From: an uncultured Aliterella sp. | GTDB lineage: Bacteria > Cyanobacteriota > Cyanobacteriia > Cyanobacteriales > Chroococcidiopsidaceae | DNA: 6,278 nucleotides | Direction: 5' to 3' | Assembly: GCA_905479905.1 (NCBI GenBank) | Contig: CAJQOK010000133.1 | Coordinates: 1-6,278 of the forward strand | Shown: in pieces, positions 1 to 5,629 of the stretch | Numbering within the stretch: position 1 is the stretch's first letter | Layout of the letters: each line of letters starts with the position of its first letter | Translations under genes and position numbers: made by a program | Notes under the pieces: generated by a model | What the model saw: the letters and a program-made list of their open reading frames with translations, nothing else | The model's database searches: none | Told to the model about the DNA's origin: nothing

Positions 1-326
1 ACGCCATTATCGGGGGGTAAAAGCTCTAAACCAACTTTTGGCTCAACATCGTAACCAAAAGCGCCAAAGCGACCAATTGCCAAAGCATAACCATTGACAG
101 ACAGTGATTCTACCTTCATAGGTTGAGCGCAACGACAAAACCACTCTTGATGAGTATTGAGATATTCCGCCACTATAGGGGCTGGGGCGTACATTTCCAT
201 GCACTCAGCAAATTGACCGGAAAAGCGCATTGAAGTTGGTGCTAATACCTCCCCATCCCCTTGTGACATTGCTCCTTCCCAAACTGTAACGGATTCTCTA
301 GATTGAAATTCGTGTTGTGACAACAT
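1..326 (-). CDS. DUF1997-like protein (partial, 3' end beyond left edge)
   Basis: The minus strand is open from an ATG at 324-326 to the window edge, giving 108 complete codons of the N-terminal part. From about residue 34 the protein reads RFSGQF, MEMYAPAPIVAEYL, CAQPMKVESL, YALAIGRFG and GYDVEPKVGLELLPP. This resembles the cyanobacterial/plastid DUF1997 family, whose members share a conserved tyrosine/leucine start, a central KVE-L motif and a downstream V-P-V pattern. The family has no firmly established function, and assignment is from memory of the pattern, not a search. The first ~30 residues look poorly conserved. ATGs at codons 20 (267-269) and 33 (228-230) are alternative starts. None has a well-spaced ribosome binding site: the GGAG before codon 20 lies only 2 nt away. 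The gene is divergent from the dehydrogenase at 506. That an expressed gene lies here is likely; the family name is less certain. Confidence 0.65.
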   Translation of the reverse strand, partial: MLSQHEFQSRESVTVWEGAMSQGDGEVLAPTSMRFSGQFAECMEMYAPAPIVAEYLNTHQEWFCRCAQPMKVESLSVNGYALAIGRFGAFGYDVEPKVGLELLPPDNG

Positions 327-505
327 AAGCTTGATTATTGTGTGACGGTGCTTGGCTCTAAATTTATAATTCCCACAATTGAAGGCAATATTTCACTCGC
401 AGCTAACATCTTCATGAAATCTAAAAACTTTAAGGTTTTATTCAGTAAATCTACAATAGGGAAATAGAAAGGTTGAAAATTTATTTATAGTGTAGGCATT
501 TTGAG

Positions 506-1165
506 ATGAAAGCATTTGTAGCAGGGGCAACAGGCGAAACTGGGCGGCGGATAGTTAAGGAATTAGTAGAGCGAAATATTCCTGTCCGGGCTATGGTTAG
601 GGACTTAGAGCAAGCTAAGGCTATTTTGCCAGATTCTGTCCAGTTGGTAGTTGGCGATGTGTTAAAACCAGAGACTTTGCGCGAAGCTATAGGTGATAGT
701 ACGGTAATTTTGTGTGCGACAGGTGCTAAACCAAGTTTCGACCCCTCCAGTCCTTATAAAGTGGATTATCAAGGAACTAAAAATTTGGTCGATGTAGCTA
801 AAACTAAAGGAATTGAGCATTTTGTGTTTGTATCTTCTTTATGTGTATCTAGGCTATTTCATCCCCTAAATTTGTTTTGGTTGATTTTGGTGTGGAAGAA
901 GCAGGCTGAGGAGTATATTCAAAAAAGCGGACTTGTTTACACCATTGTGCGTCCTGGTGGTTTGAAAAATGAAGACAATAATAGTTCCGTTGTCATGTCT
1001 TCAGCAGATACGCTGTTTGAGGGCAGCATTCCTCGTACTAAAGTAGCGCAAGTCTGTGTCGAAGCGCTATCGCAATCGACTTCACGCAATAAAATCGTGG
1101 AAATTGTGGCGAAGGAAGAAGCACCAAAACAGAGTTTTGAGCAGCTATTTATAGGTGTAGCTTAG
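506..1165 (+). CDS. Atypical SDR-family NAD(P)-binding oxidoreductase
   Basis: This 219-residue protein is a single Rossmann domain of the atypical/extended short-chain dehydrogenase type (NAD(P)H-binding, NmrA/Tic62-like). The glycine-rich loop GATGETG is at residues 7-13, after the first beta strand. An arginine-aspartate pair (R32, D33) after the second strand would contact the cofactor, and R32 suggests NADP(H). GD at 50-51, a VDYQGTKNLVDVAK helix at 86-99, FVSS at 108-111 and VYTIVRPGGL at 144-153 follow in family order. The classical YxxxK catalytic pair is not evident, as in many atypical members, so catalysis is unproven and a structural or redox-sensing role is possible. The substrate is unknown. 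The ATG has only a weak upstream TAGG (493-496, 9-nt spacing). The next gene begins 22 bp downstream on the same strand, so the two probably form an operon. Confidence 0.88.
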   Translation: MKAFVAGATGETGRRIVKELVERNIPVRAMVRDLEQAKAILPDSVQLVVGDVLKPETLREAIGDSTVILCATGAKPSFDPSSPYKVDYQGTKNLVDVAKTKGIEHFVFVSSLCVSRLFHPLNLFWLILVWKKQAEEYIQKSGLVYTIVRPGGLKNEDNNSSVVMSSADTLFEGSIPRTKVAQVCVEALSQSTSRNKIVEIVAKEEAPKQSFEQLFIGVA

Positions 1166-1175
1166 TTACAATCTT

Positions 1176-1190
1176 GAGGATGGCAAATTG
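1176..1190 (+). promoter_or_regulatory. Ribosome binding site fixing a TTG start
   Basis: GAGGA at 1176-1180 lies 7 nt before TTG at 1188-1190. The ATG at 1180-1182 overlaps this Shine-Dalgarno sequence and is in another frame that stops after about 22 codons. TTG is therefore the best initiation codon for the muramidase. Confidence 0.7.
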
Positions 1191-1874
1191 GCGCGTTTTT
1201 CACTCCCAAAGACTACTTTTAGCCAGCAAGTTTCGGCAATTGCTCTAAAAAAAATTATTCCAGTTAGCATCGCTTTAATGGTGTTAACTTTATTGCTGCA
1301 TAATTTACCTCCACAACCAGAAAAATTGCGCCTCCATCCTAATTTGGGCTACTTACCCCCTTTAGAAATGAAAGGGGGCGATCCTTATATTCGAGCCTTG
1401 ATGCGCACGATTTCAGCTAGTGAGGCAAACGATCCCAAACCTTACTCAATTTTGTATGGTGGCGGACAAATTGACGACTTGAGCCGTCATCCAGAGCGAT
1501 GTATTACGATTGTTTCTGGCCCGAATAAGGGCAACTGCTCGACGGCGGCGGGACGCTATCAGATGATTAATATTACTTGGTACGAAAAGGCGGCGTTATA
1601 CCATCCCCAGCCGCCAGGAATCATGTTTTGGCAATCTTATAGCTTTGAGCCAGAGTATCAAGATGCGGTAGTTTATGCTTGGTTGAGCGATCGCCAATTT
1701 TGGGGTGAAGACTTGTCGCAGCTATTACAGCAAGGCAAACTAAATAGAGTACAAAAGCTACTTTCGGGAACTTGGACAAGTTTAGGCTACGGGATAGAAG
1801 ATAATTCTTTAACTGGACGTTTGCCCAAAGTTTATCAAAAAATGCTCAAAGAAGAATTAAAAAACGCCGCCTAA
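1188..1874 (+). CDS. Membrane-anchored phage-lambda-type muramidase (glycoside hydrolase / lytic transglycosylase)
   Basis: This 228-residue protein has an N-terminal membrane segment (about residues 22-40, KKIIPVSIALMVLTLLLHNL) and a short proline-rich linker. The rest resembles lambda endolysin R (COG4678 muramidase). ISASEAND at 75-82 places E79 where lambda R has its catalytic glutamate (in AWSEG). YSILYGG at 86-92, LSRHPER at 98-104, the core AAGRYQM at 120-126, YQDAVVYAW at 157-165 and the C-terminal WTSLGYG at 196-202 all match the family order. It would cleave the MurNAc-GlcNAc bond of peptidoglycan. The anchor, a basic N-terminus then one hydrophobic helix with no clear cleavage site, suggests a catalytic domain held on the periplasmic face. 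No holin, spanin or other phage gene is nearby, and a HIP1 octamer at 1687-1694 lies inside the gene, so it looks resident and not prophage. It starts with TTG, supported by a good ribosome binding site. It probably shares a transcript with the upstream dehydrogenase. Confidence 0.85.
   Translation: MARFSLPKTTFSQQVSAIALKKIIPVSIALMVLTLLLHNLPPQPEKLRLHPNLGYLPPLEMKGGDPYIRALMRTISASEANDPKPYSILYGGGQIDDLSRHPERCITIVSGPNKGNCSTAAGRYQMINITWYEKAALYHPQPPGIMFWQSYSFEPEYQDAVVYAWLSDRQFWGEDLSQLLQQGKLNRVQKLLSGTWTSLGYGIEDNSLTGRLPKVYQKMLKEELKNAA
1687..1694. repeat. HIP1 octamer
   Basis: Perfect GCGATCGC palindrome inside the muramidase gene. HIP1 is the highly iterated palindrome of many cyanobacterial genomes. 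Confidence 0.9.
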
Positions 1875-1899
1875 AGTTTTTTTGCTAACTAATTATTTA

Positions 1900-1947
1900 G
1901 ATCCCCTTTTCAATTAAGATATTTTCCCCCTTTTTTAAGGGGGGATC
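1900..1947. repeat. Nested C-run/G-run inverted repeat between convergent genes
   Basis: The outer arms are GATCCCC (1900-1906) and GGGGATC (1941-1947). Nested inside is a perfect 7-bp hairpin, CCCCCTT (1926-1932) and AAGGGGG (1937-1943), with a TTTT loop. Elements of this GATCCCC...GGGGATC type are scattered between genes in many filamentous and unicellular cyanobacteria (established pattern, recalled). It sits between the convergent muramidase (+) and glnA (-), so it may block read-through from either side. There is no U-run after the stem on either strand, so it is not a canonical intrinsic terminator. Confidence 0.6.
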
Positions 1948-1985
1948 AAACTGTTAGGTATGTTTACCGAGCGTCTACTTACTTT

Positions 1986-3407
1986 TTAGCAATCGTAATA
2001 AAGCGAAAACTCGTAAGGGTGAGGACGCAAGCGCATCGGATTGACTTCTTTATCGAGTTTGTAAGTAATCCAATTTTGAATGAAGTCTTCCGAGAAAACG
2101 CCACTTTCTGTTAAAAAGTCGTGATTATGCTCCAAGCTTTCTAAAGCTGCTTCCAAAGATCCAGGTGTAGAAGGTACTTTACTTAATTCTTCAGGACTAA
2201 GTTCGTAAATATCTACATCCAATGGTTCCCCCGGATCGATTTGATTTTTGATTCCATTTATACCCGCACACAACATCGCTGAAAACGCTAAGTAGGGGTT
2301 GCAGCTAGGATCGGGACAACGAAATTCTAAGCGCTTTGCTTTAGGATTGTCGCCCGATAGAGGAATCCGAATCGAAGCAGAACGATTACCTTGAGAATAA
2401 GCTAGGTTTACTGGAGCTTCGTAACCCGGTACTAATCGCTTATAAGAGTTGATACTAGGGTTAGTAAAAGCCAGGATTGAAGGCGCGTGCTTAATTAATC
2501 CACCAATAAAATGCAACGCCATCTGACTTAGTTTGGCGTACTTATCGCCGCCAAATAAAGGTTGTCCATCTTTCCAAATAGACATATGGGTGTGCATTCC
2601 TGTACCGTTGTCACCATACATGGGCTTGGGCATGAATGTTGCCGTTTTACCATATTTTTTAGCAACGTTTTTGACAATGTACTTATAAGTCATTACATAG
2701 TCAGCCGCAGCAACCAAGGGCGCAAACCGAATCCCTAGTTCGCACTGTCCGCCAGAGGCTACTTCGTGGTGATGTTTTTCAATTGGTACGCCTCACTTGC
2801 CCATTGTTAGCAACATTTCTGAACGAATGTCTTGCAAGGTGTCGGTGGGCGAAACGGGGAAGTATCCGCCTTTGTTGGCGATTTTGTAACCTAAGTTGCC
2901 GCCAGGTTCTTGTCTCCCAGCATTCCAGCCGCCTTCTACCGAATCTATAAAGTAATAGCCTTCGTGTCCGGTTTGGTCGAAACGAGCATCGTCAAAGATA
3001 AAAAACTCTGGTTCTGGGCCGCAAAAAACTGTATCGCCAATGCCCGTAGAGATAAGGTAATCAATAGCTTTTTGAGCAATAGAGCGAGGATCGCGATCAT
3101 ATAATTCCCCGGTACGAGGTTCTACAATCGTACAAATCATGCTTAAAGTTGGCACTTCCATAAATGGATCGATCCAAGCTGTGGTTGGGTCGGGTCGCAT
3201 TGCCATGTCCGAATTGTTGATTGCTTTCCAACCCCGAATACTAGAGCCATCGAAAGCAACACCATCGGTAAAAGAGTCCTCATCAATTAGGCTGCGGTGG
3301 AAAGTGCAGTGCTGCCAAATACCCAGCATATCAACAAATTTTAGATCGATTAGCTCGATGTTATGATCTTGAATCATCTTCAAGACTTCTTGGGGGGTTT
3401 CAGCCAT
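1986..3407 (-). pseudogene. glnA: Glutamine synthetase type I (GlnA), interrupted by an in-frame TGA at codon 205
   Basis: The product would make glutamine from glutamate, ammonia and ATP (GS-GOGAT entry of nitrogen). From the ATG at 3405-3407 the frame spans 473 codons plus stop, the usual length for cyanobacterial GSI. It is in one frame throughout, but codon 205 (2793-2795) is TGA, directly before [16 protein letters not shown]. Active-site features flank it on both sides: DGSSIRGW (53-60), metal-ligand glutamates E132 and E134 in GPEPEFF, E215 and E223 in HHHEV and QCELG, H272 in GTGMHTHMS, flap E330 in VPGYEAPV, substrate arginines in SQGNRSAS and LEFRCPD, and a tyrosine (401) at the enteric adenylylation site. 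Apart from the TGA the protein looks functional. If the stop is real the product ends at residue 204 and lacks most of the active site. A sequencing error or a very recent mutation is most likely. Cyanobacterial GSI is normally controlled by NtcA and by inactivating factors. Confidence 0.9.
2793..2795 (-). other. In-frame TGA inside glnA (codon 205)
   Basis: On the coding strand the codons read Met-Gly-Lys-TGA-Gly-Val-Pro-Ile-Glu. The same frame continues from 2792 to the true stop at 1986-1988 without another interruption. One base change would restore a sense codon, for example TTA (Leu) or TGC/TGT (Cys). I recall Leu, Met or Cys at this position in relatives but cannot verify which applies here. 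Confidence 0.95.
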
Positions 3408-3419
3408 TGATAACTCCTT
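3405..3419 (-). promoter_or_regulatory. glnA ribosome binding site and start
   Basis: AAGGAG on the minus strand (3414-3419) lies 6 nt before the ATG at 3405-3407. The protein then begins [10 protein letters not shown], as in other cyanobacterial GlnA. A further in-frame ATG 27 nt upstream (3432-3434) lies beyond this site and is not needed. Confidence 0.85.
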
Positions 3420-3527
3420 GTTTAGCCGATGCACTCAAATTTATAATGATATTTTTCTTTACTGCTGTTGCAGACAAGAATTAATTATGCCACCTCTAGA
3501 TCATCTTAAAGACCTTGGGGCAGGATT

Positions 3528-3541
3528 GTAGCTTATTATAC
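3528..3541 (-). promoter_or_regulatory. NtcA-binding box upstream of glnA
   Basis: The sequence GTAGCTTATTATAC matches GTA-N8-TAC exactly, the consensus of the nitrogen-control activator NtcA. It lies 120 nt upstream of the glnA start. Read toward glnA, a TA-N3-T -10 candidate (TAAGAT) begins 19 nt after the box, shorter than the usual ~22. A perfect TATAAT also overlaps the box on the same strand. Read the other way, toward apcF, a TAGACT lies 20 nt after it. glnA is a classic NtcA target in cyanobacteria, so the minus-strand assignment is preferred. Binding is inferred. Confidence 0.75.
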
Positions 3542-3608
3542 AAAATTCTGTTTTGATTGGTTAGACTTGGGATTAAATGTCGCTTGTTTGTGTTTAACCA
3601 GGTGACGA

Positions 3609-3616
3609 GCGATCGC
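3609..3616. repeat. HIP1 octamer
   Basis: Perfect GCGATCGC in the glnA-apcF intergenic region. Confidence 0.9.
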
Positions 3617-3682
3617 ATTTTTGGCTTAAAATCGGTAGAGAAGGGCGAAATAAAGCTTCAACGTTACACAAATTTATAACAA

Positions 3683-3694
3683 GTGCGATCGCAC
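3683..3694. repeat. HIP1 octamer in an extended 12-bp palindrome
   Basis: GTGCGATCGCAC is a perfect 12-bp palindrome containing the HIP1 core at 3685-3692. It lies 50 bp upstream of the apcF start. Confidence 0.9.
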
Positions 3695-3743
3695 CCCTGT
3701 TTAAAATATTAAATATCAGAAAAAAACTTGGGAGAACAATTTT

Positions 3744-4253
3744 ATGCGGGATGCAATCACAAGCTTAATTGGTACTTATGATGTGGCTGGTCGCTATTTT
3801 GACCGCAATGCCATCGACACTCTCAAGTCTTACTTTGAGACGGGAACTTCTAGAATCCAGGCCGCCGCCGCAATTAATGGCAATGCTGCTGCTATTGTCA
3901 AGCGTGCTGGTTCTCAGTTGTTTGAAAATTTGCCAGAATTAATCCGCCCAGGTGGTAATGCTTACACCACAAGGCGTTATGCAGCTTGTTTGCGGGATAT
4001 GGACTATTACTTGCGTTATGCTACTTATGCTCTTGTTGCTGGCAATATGAACGTGCTAGACGAGCGCGTATTGCAAGGCTTGCGCGAAACTTACAATTCT
4101 TTGGGTGTACCCATTGGGCCGACAATCCAAGGTATCCAAATTATGAAGGATATTGTTAAGCAGGAAGTAGCGGCGGCGGGTGTAGCAGATACAACTTTTG
4201 TCGATGAGCCGTTTGATTACATGACGCGAGAATTGAGCGAAAAAGATATTTAG
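3744..4253 (+). CDS. apcF: Allophycocyanin beta-18 subunit (ApcF)
   Basis: This 169-residue phycobiliprotein belongs to the allophycocyanin beta class and is longer than ApcB (about 161), as expected for the beta-18 subunit. It replaces ApcB in the core trimers that also hold the linker ApcE, and helps pass excitation from the phycobilisome to the photosystems on the thylakoid surface. C82 in YAACLRD is the phycocyanobilin attachment site. N72 in PGGNAYTTRR matches the asparagine that is gamma-N-methylated in beta-type subunits. R77, R78 and D85 around the chromophore are present, as are LDERVLQGL and the conserved TYNSLGVPIGPT stretch. The ATG has GGGAG 9 nt upstream. It is a single gene here, with no apcA, apcB or apcC beside it, as usual for apcF. 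A terminator follows directly, so it is probably monocistronic. Confidence 0.93.
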   Translation: MRDAITSLIGTYDVAGRYFDRNAIDTLKSYFETGTSRIQAAAAINGNAAAIVKRAGSQLFENLPELIRPGGNAYTTRRYAACLRDMDYYLRYATYALVAGNMNVLDERVLQGLRETYNSLGVPIGPTIQGIQIMKDIVKQEVAAAGVADTTFVDEPFDYMTRELSEKDI

Positions 4254-4271
4254 TCAATCATCTACAAAAAG

Positions 4272-4304
4272 AAGCGGGAAGACGAAATCATCTCCCCGCT
4301 TTTA
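4272..4304. terminator. Bidirectional intrinsic terminator between apcF and tRNA-Leu/M48
   Basis: The perfect 7-bp stem AAGCGGG (4272-4278) and CCCGCTT (4295-4301) encloses a 16-nt loop. On the plus strand the stem ends in CTTTTATT. On the minus strand it ends in CTTCTTTTTG. It starts 18 bp after the apcF stop and can stop transcripts from both sides. Confidence 0.75.
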
Positions 4305-4464
4305 TTACTACAACCTGCTTTGAGCTTTTGCCACATCATCTGCGTTTTTTTTTCAACTGCCTAGCTCTAGCGCTTCCGCTACCTTTATGGTTTCTGCCCT
4401 CACGCGGCGATTGTCATCGCTTTAAGCGCTGTATAACCAATATCCCCACAATTAGATGTTTCAG

Positions 4465-4546
4465 TGGGCAGGAGGAGACTCGAACTCCTACGGGTTTCCC
4501 CGCTGCATTTTGAGTGCAGTGCGTCTACCAATTCCGCCATCCGCCC
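4465..4546 (-). tRNA. tRNA-Leu(CAA)
   Basis: On the minus strand an 82-nt class II tRNA folds clearly. It has acceptor GGGCGGA pairing with CCTGCCC (a G-U pair and an apparent A7-C66 mismatch), a D arm GCGGAATTGGTAGACGC, and an anticodon stem CTGCA/TGCAG. The loop CTCAAAA gives anticodon CAA, which reads UUG. The long variable arm CGGG-GAAA-CCCG is typical of leucine tRNAs. The T arm is AGGAG-TTCGAGT-CTCCT and the discriminator is A. The 3' CCA is not encoded (CAC follows). The 5' 22 nt overlap the end of the M48 protease reading frame. Confidence 0.95.
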
Positions 4547-5400
4547 TTAACTGAAGCTTCGCTAGTATAACCTATAGTCCGAGCTTTTAGCAAGGATTGA
4601 TATTCTTGACTTGTTGCCCACAAGTCGATCTCTTTAGCTCGTAATACAGGTACAGGGTGGCTTAATTGCGCTGTCCGGGCTGTAACTAGCATTTCTCCTA
4701 ATTCAGTCTTGCTGATGTCGTCGTAAGCGCGCGCTTGATCGATAAATGCCTCAAGGTTTAGTTGGGGTGCAAGAATCGGCGAACCTCCAGCTAGTTTCAT
4801 TAATAGAGACATGACGACTTTAGGGTTTTGGGTAGCCAGTAACGCTGCGCGATCGCACGTAAACTCAGCACAGCGTACCCATTGCAATAATTGCGTTTGT
4901 ATGCTTTGCGCCAAAACTTCCCCCCAAGTCGGTATTTGACTGGCGGCGAGGATAAGTAAATTTATCGGTGTGAGATAAACGCTGTGATCGCACTTTAGAT
5001 GTCCTAATTCGTGAGCAATTACTGCTTGGATTTCCTCTGGTGTGAGTAAGTCAATTAGGGAAGTATGCAGCACTACAAAGGGTTGTTTCCCCCGCATGGC
5101 GAAGGTGTAGGCGTTAGGAACAGGATGCTGACGGATATATAGCTGTGGTGGCTCCAAATCCAAGATTGCACAGGCTTCATGAAGCAACTGGTGGTATTGT
5201 GGTAGCTGATGCTTGCCTACTAAAACACTAGACGCTATATTTTCTACATAAAAAAACTGCTCGGCTAAGGGCCCTAGCAGATTCCGCACCATTATATCTA
5301 TCCCAGGTATCTGTTTGATCGCCTTGGTTGCTTCTAAGTCTAGGGGGTGACGAAATTCGTCAGCTTTCAAACCAATTAAAGAATTTTTAGATAAAGACAT
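4525..5400 (-). CDS. M48-family zinc metalloprotease
   Basis: The 291-residue product is an HtpX/Ste24-type M48 peptidase. The zinc motif HELGH is at residues 130-134, inside VIAHELGHLKCDH. The third ligand is likely E179 in AEFTCDRAAL, where the D183 to A185 stretch is also typical. A hydrophobic stretch at about 143-153 and a conserved SHPVPVLRAKEI at 247-258 follow. Cyanobacterial homologues begin near MSLSKNSLIGLKADEFRHPLDLEATKA, so the ATG at 5398-5400 is preferred. An in-frame ATG 42 nt upstream (5440-5442) would add MAFRETRLFYSCDF. Neither start has a clear ribosome binding site. The C-terminal tail (about 275-291) does not look like family sequence, and its last codons (GGWRNW and TAG) are read from the 5' part of tRNA-Leu. 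The substrate is unknown; such proteins are usually membrane-associated quality-control proteases. It is divergent from perR. Confidence 0.9.
   Translation of the reverse strand: MSLSKNSLIGLKADEFRHPLDLEATKAIKQIPGIDIMVRNLLGPLAEQFFYVENIASSVLVGKHQLPQYHQLLHEACAILDLEPPQLYIRQHPVPNAYTFAMRGKQPFVVLHTSLIDLLTPEEIQAVIAHELGHLKCDHSVYLTPINLLILAASQIPTWGEVLAQSIQTQLLQWVRCAEFTCDRAALLATQNPKVVMSLLMKLAGGSPILAPQLNLEAFIDQARAYDDISKTELGEMLVTARTAQLSHPVPVLRAKEIDLWATSQEYQSLLKARTIGYTSEASVKGGWRNW
4564..4593 (-). promoter_or_regulatory. Candidate tRNA-Leu promoter inside the M48 gene
   Basis: On the minus strand TTGCTA (4588-4593, 4 of 6 to TTGACA) is followed after 18 bp by TATACT (4564-4569, 5 of 6 to TATAAT). The expected start would fall about 10 nt before the mature tRNA. 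This would let the tRNA be made independently of the protease. The call rests on consensus match only. Confidence 0.45.
4849..4856. repeat. HIP1 octamer
   Basis: Perfect GCGATCGC inside the M48 protease gene. Confidence 0.9.
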
Positions 5401-5535
5401 AAAATCGCAGCTATAAAACAGACGGGTTTCTCTAAAAGCCATGATAGCGAATCTGTTGCCCTTGCCATGCGCTGACGTTTGCCAATAAGTTAGACTAAAG
5501 TTGTAATGAGTTTACTTTAAACAAATAACCAGCGC

Positions 5536-5550
5536 GTAAGTTTAGCTTAC
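5536..5550. promoter_or_regulatory. Inverted repeat upstream of perR (candidate operator)
   Basis: GTAAG-TTTAG-CTTAC is a perfect 5-bp inverted repeat with a 5-nt centre, 80 bp before the perR-like start and inside the divergent perR/M48 region. Fur-family regulators commonly control their own gene through dyad operators, so it is a candidate. The match is to symmetry, not to a known box. A second dyad, AGTCT-AG-AGACT, is at 5569-5580. Confidence 0.35.
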
Positions 5551-5619
5551 AGACAGATTTAGCAAGCAAGTCTAGAGACTAACCGCGCCTAAACCCACGT
5601 TTTAATTACTAAATGGTTG

Positions 5620-5629
5620 AATTATAATT
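5620..5629. promoter_or_regulatory. AT-rich palindrome abutting the perR start codon
   Basis: AATTATAATT is a perfect 10-bp palindrome ending directly at the ATG (5630). It resembles the core of the Per box TTATAAT-N-ATTATAA and contains TATAAT (5623-5628). No Shine-Dalgarno sequence is seen here, so the palindrome occupies the place of a ribosome binding site. The role is inferred. Confidence 0.3.

Larger units (their letters stand above)
3408..3743. promoter_or_regulatory. Divergent intergenic region of glnA and apcF
   Basis: This 336-bp gene-free stretch is A+T-rich and carries the control regions of two divergent genes. It holds the glnA ribosome binding site, a GTA-N8-TAC box (3528-3541) and two HIP1 octamers 76 bp apart (3609-3616, 3685-3692). 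Upstream of apcF I see a TATAAC at 3675-3680 and TAAAAT at 3702-3707 as weak -10 candidates, neither with a convincing -35. GGGAG at 3730-3734 is the apcF ribosome binding site. I see no small ORF or RNA gene here. Confidence 0.7.

Noticed and set aside
2910..3104. 64-codon open frame on the plus strand
   Set aside because: It lies antisense to glnA, whose protein motifs are clear in the other strand; it has no ribosome binding site or recognisable content.
3139..3366. 75-codon open frame on the plus strand
   Set aside because: Also antisense to conserved glnA codons and without supporting signals.
3408..3434. Upstream ATG that would lengthen GlnA by nine residues (MHRLNKELS)
   Set aside because: The AAGGAG at 3414-3419 lies inside this extension and serves the downstream ATG, which matches the family N-terminus.
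4328..4513. 61-codon open frame on the plus strand
   Set aside because: It runs through the complement of tRNA-Leu, and its C-terminal part is simply the tRNA antisense.
4465..4546. tRNA-Leu as a possible suppressor of the glnA TGA
   Set aside because: Its anticodon is CAA, which reads UUG; a TGA suppressor would need UCA.
5401..5442. Upstream ATG adding 14 residues to the M48 protease
   Set aside because: Recalled homologues start at MSLSKNSL; the extension has no ribosome binding site. It cannot be fully excluded.
5536..5550. NtcA box upstream of perR
   Set aside because: The spacing is GTA-N9-TAC, not N8, and the symmetry is better described as a GTAAG/CTTAC dyad.
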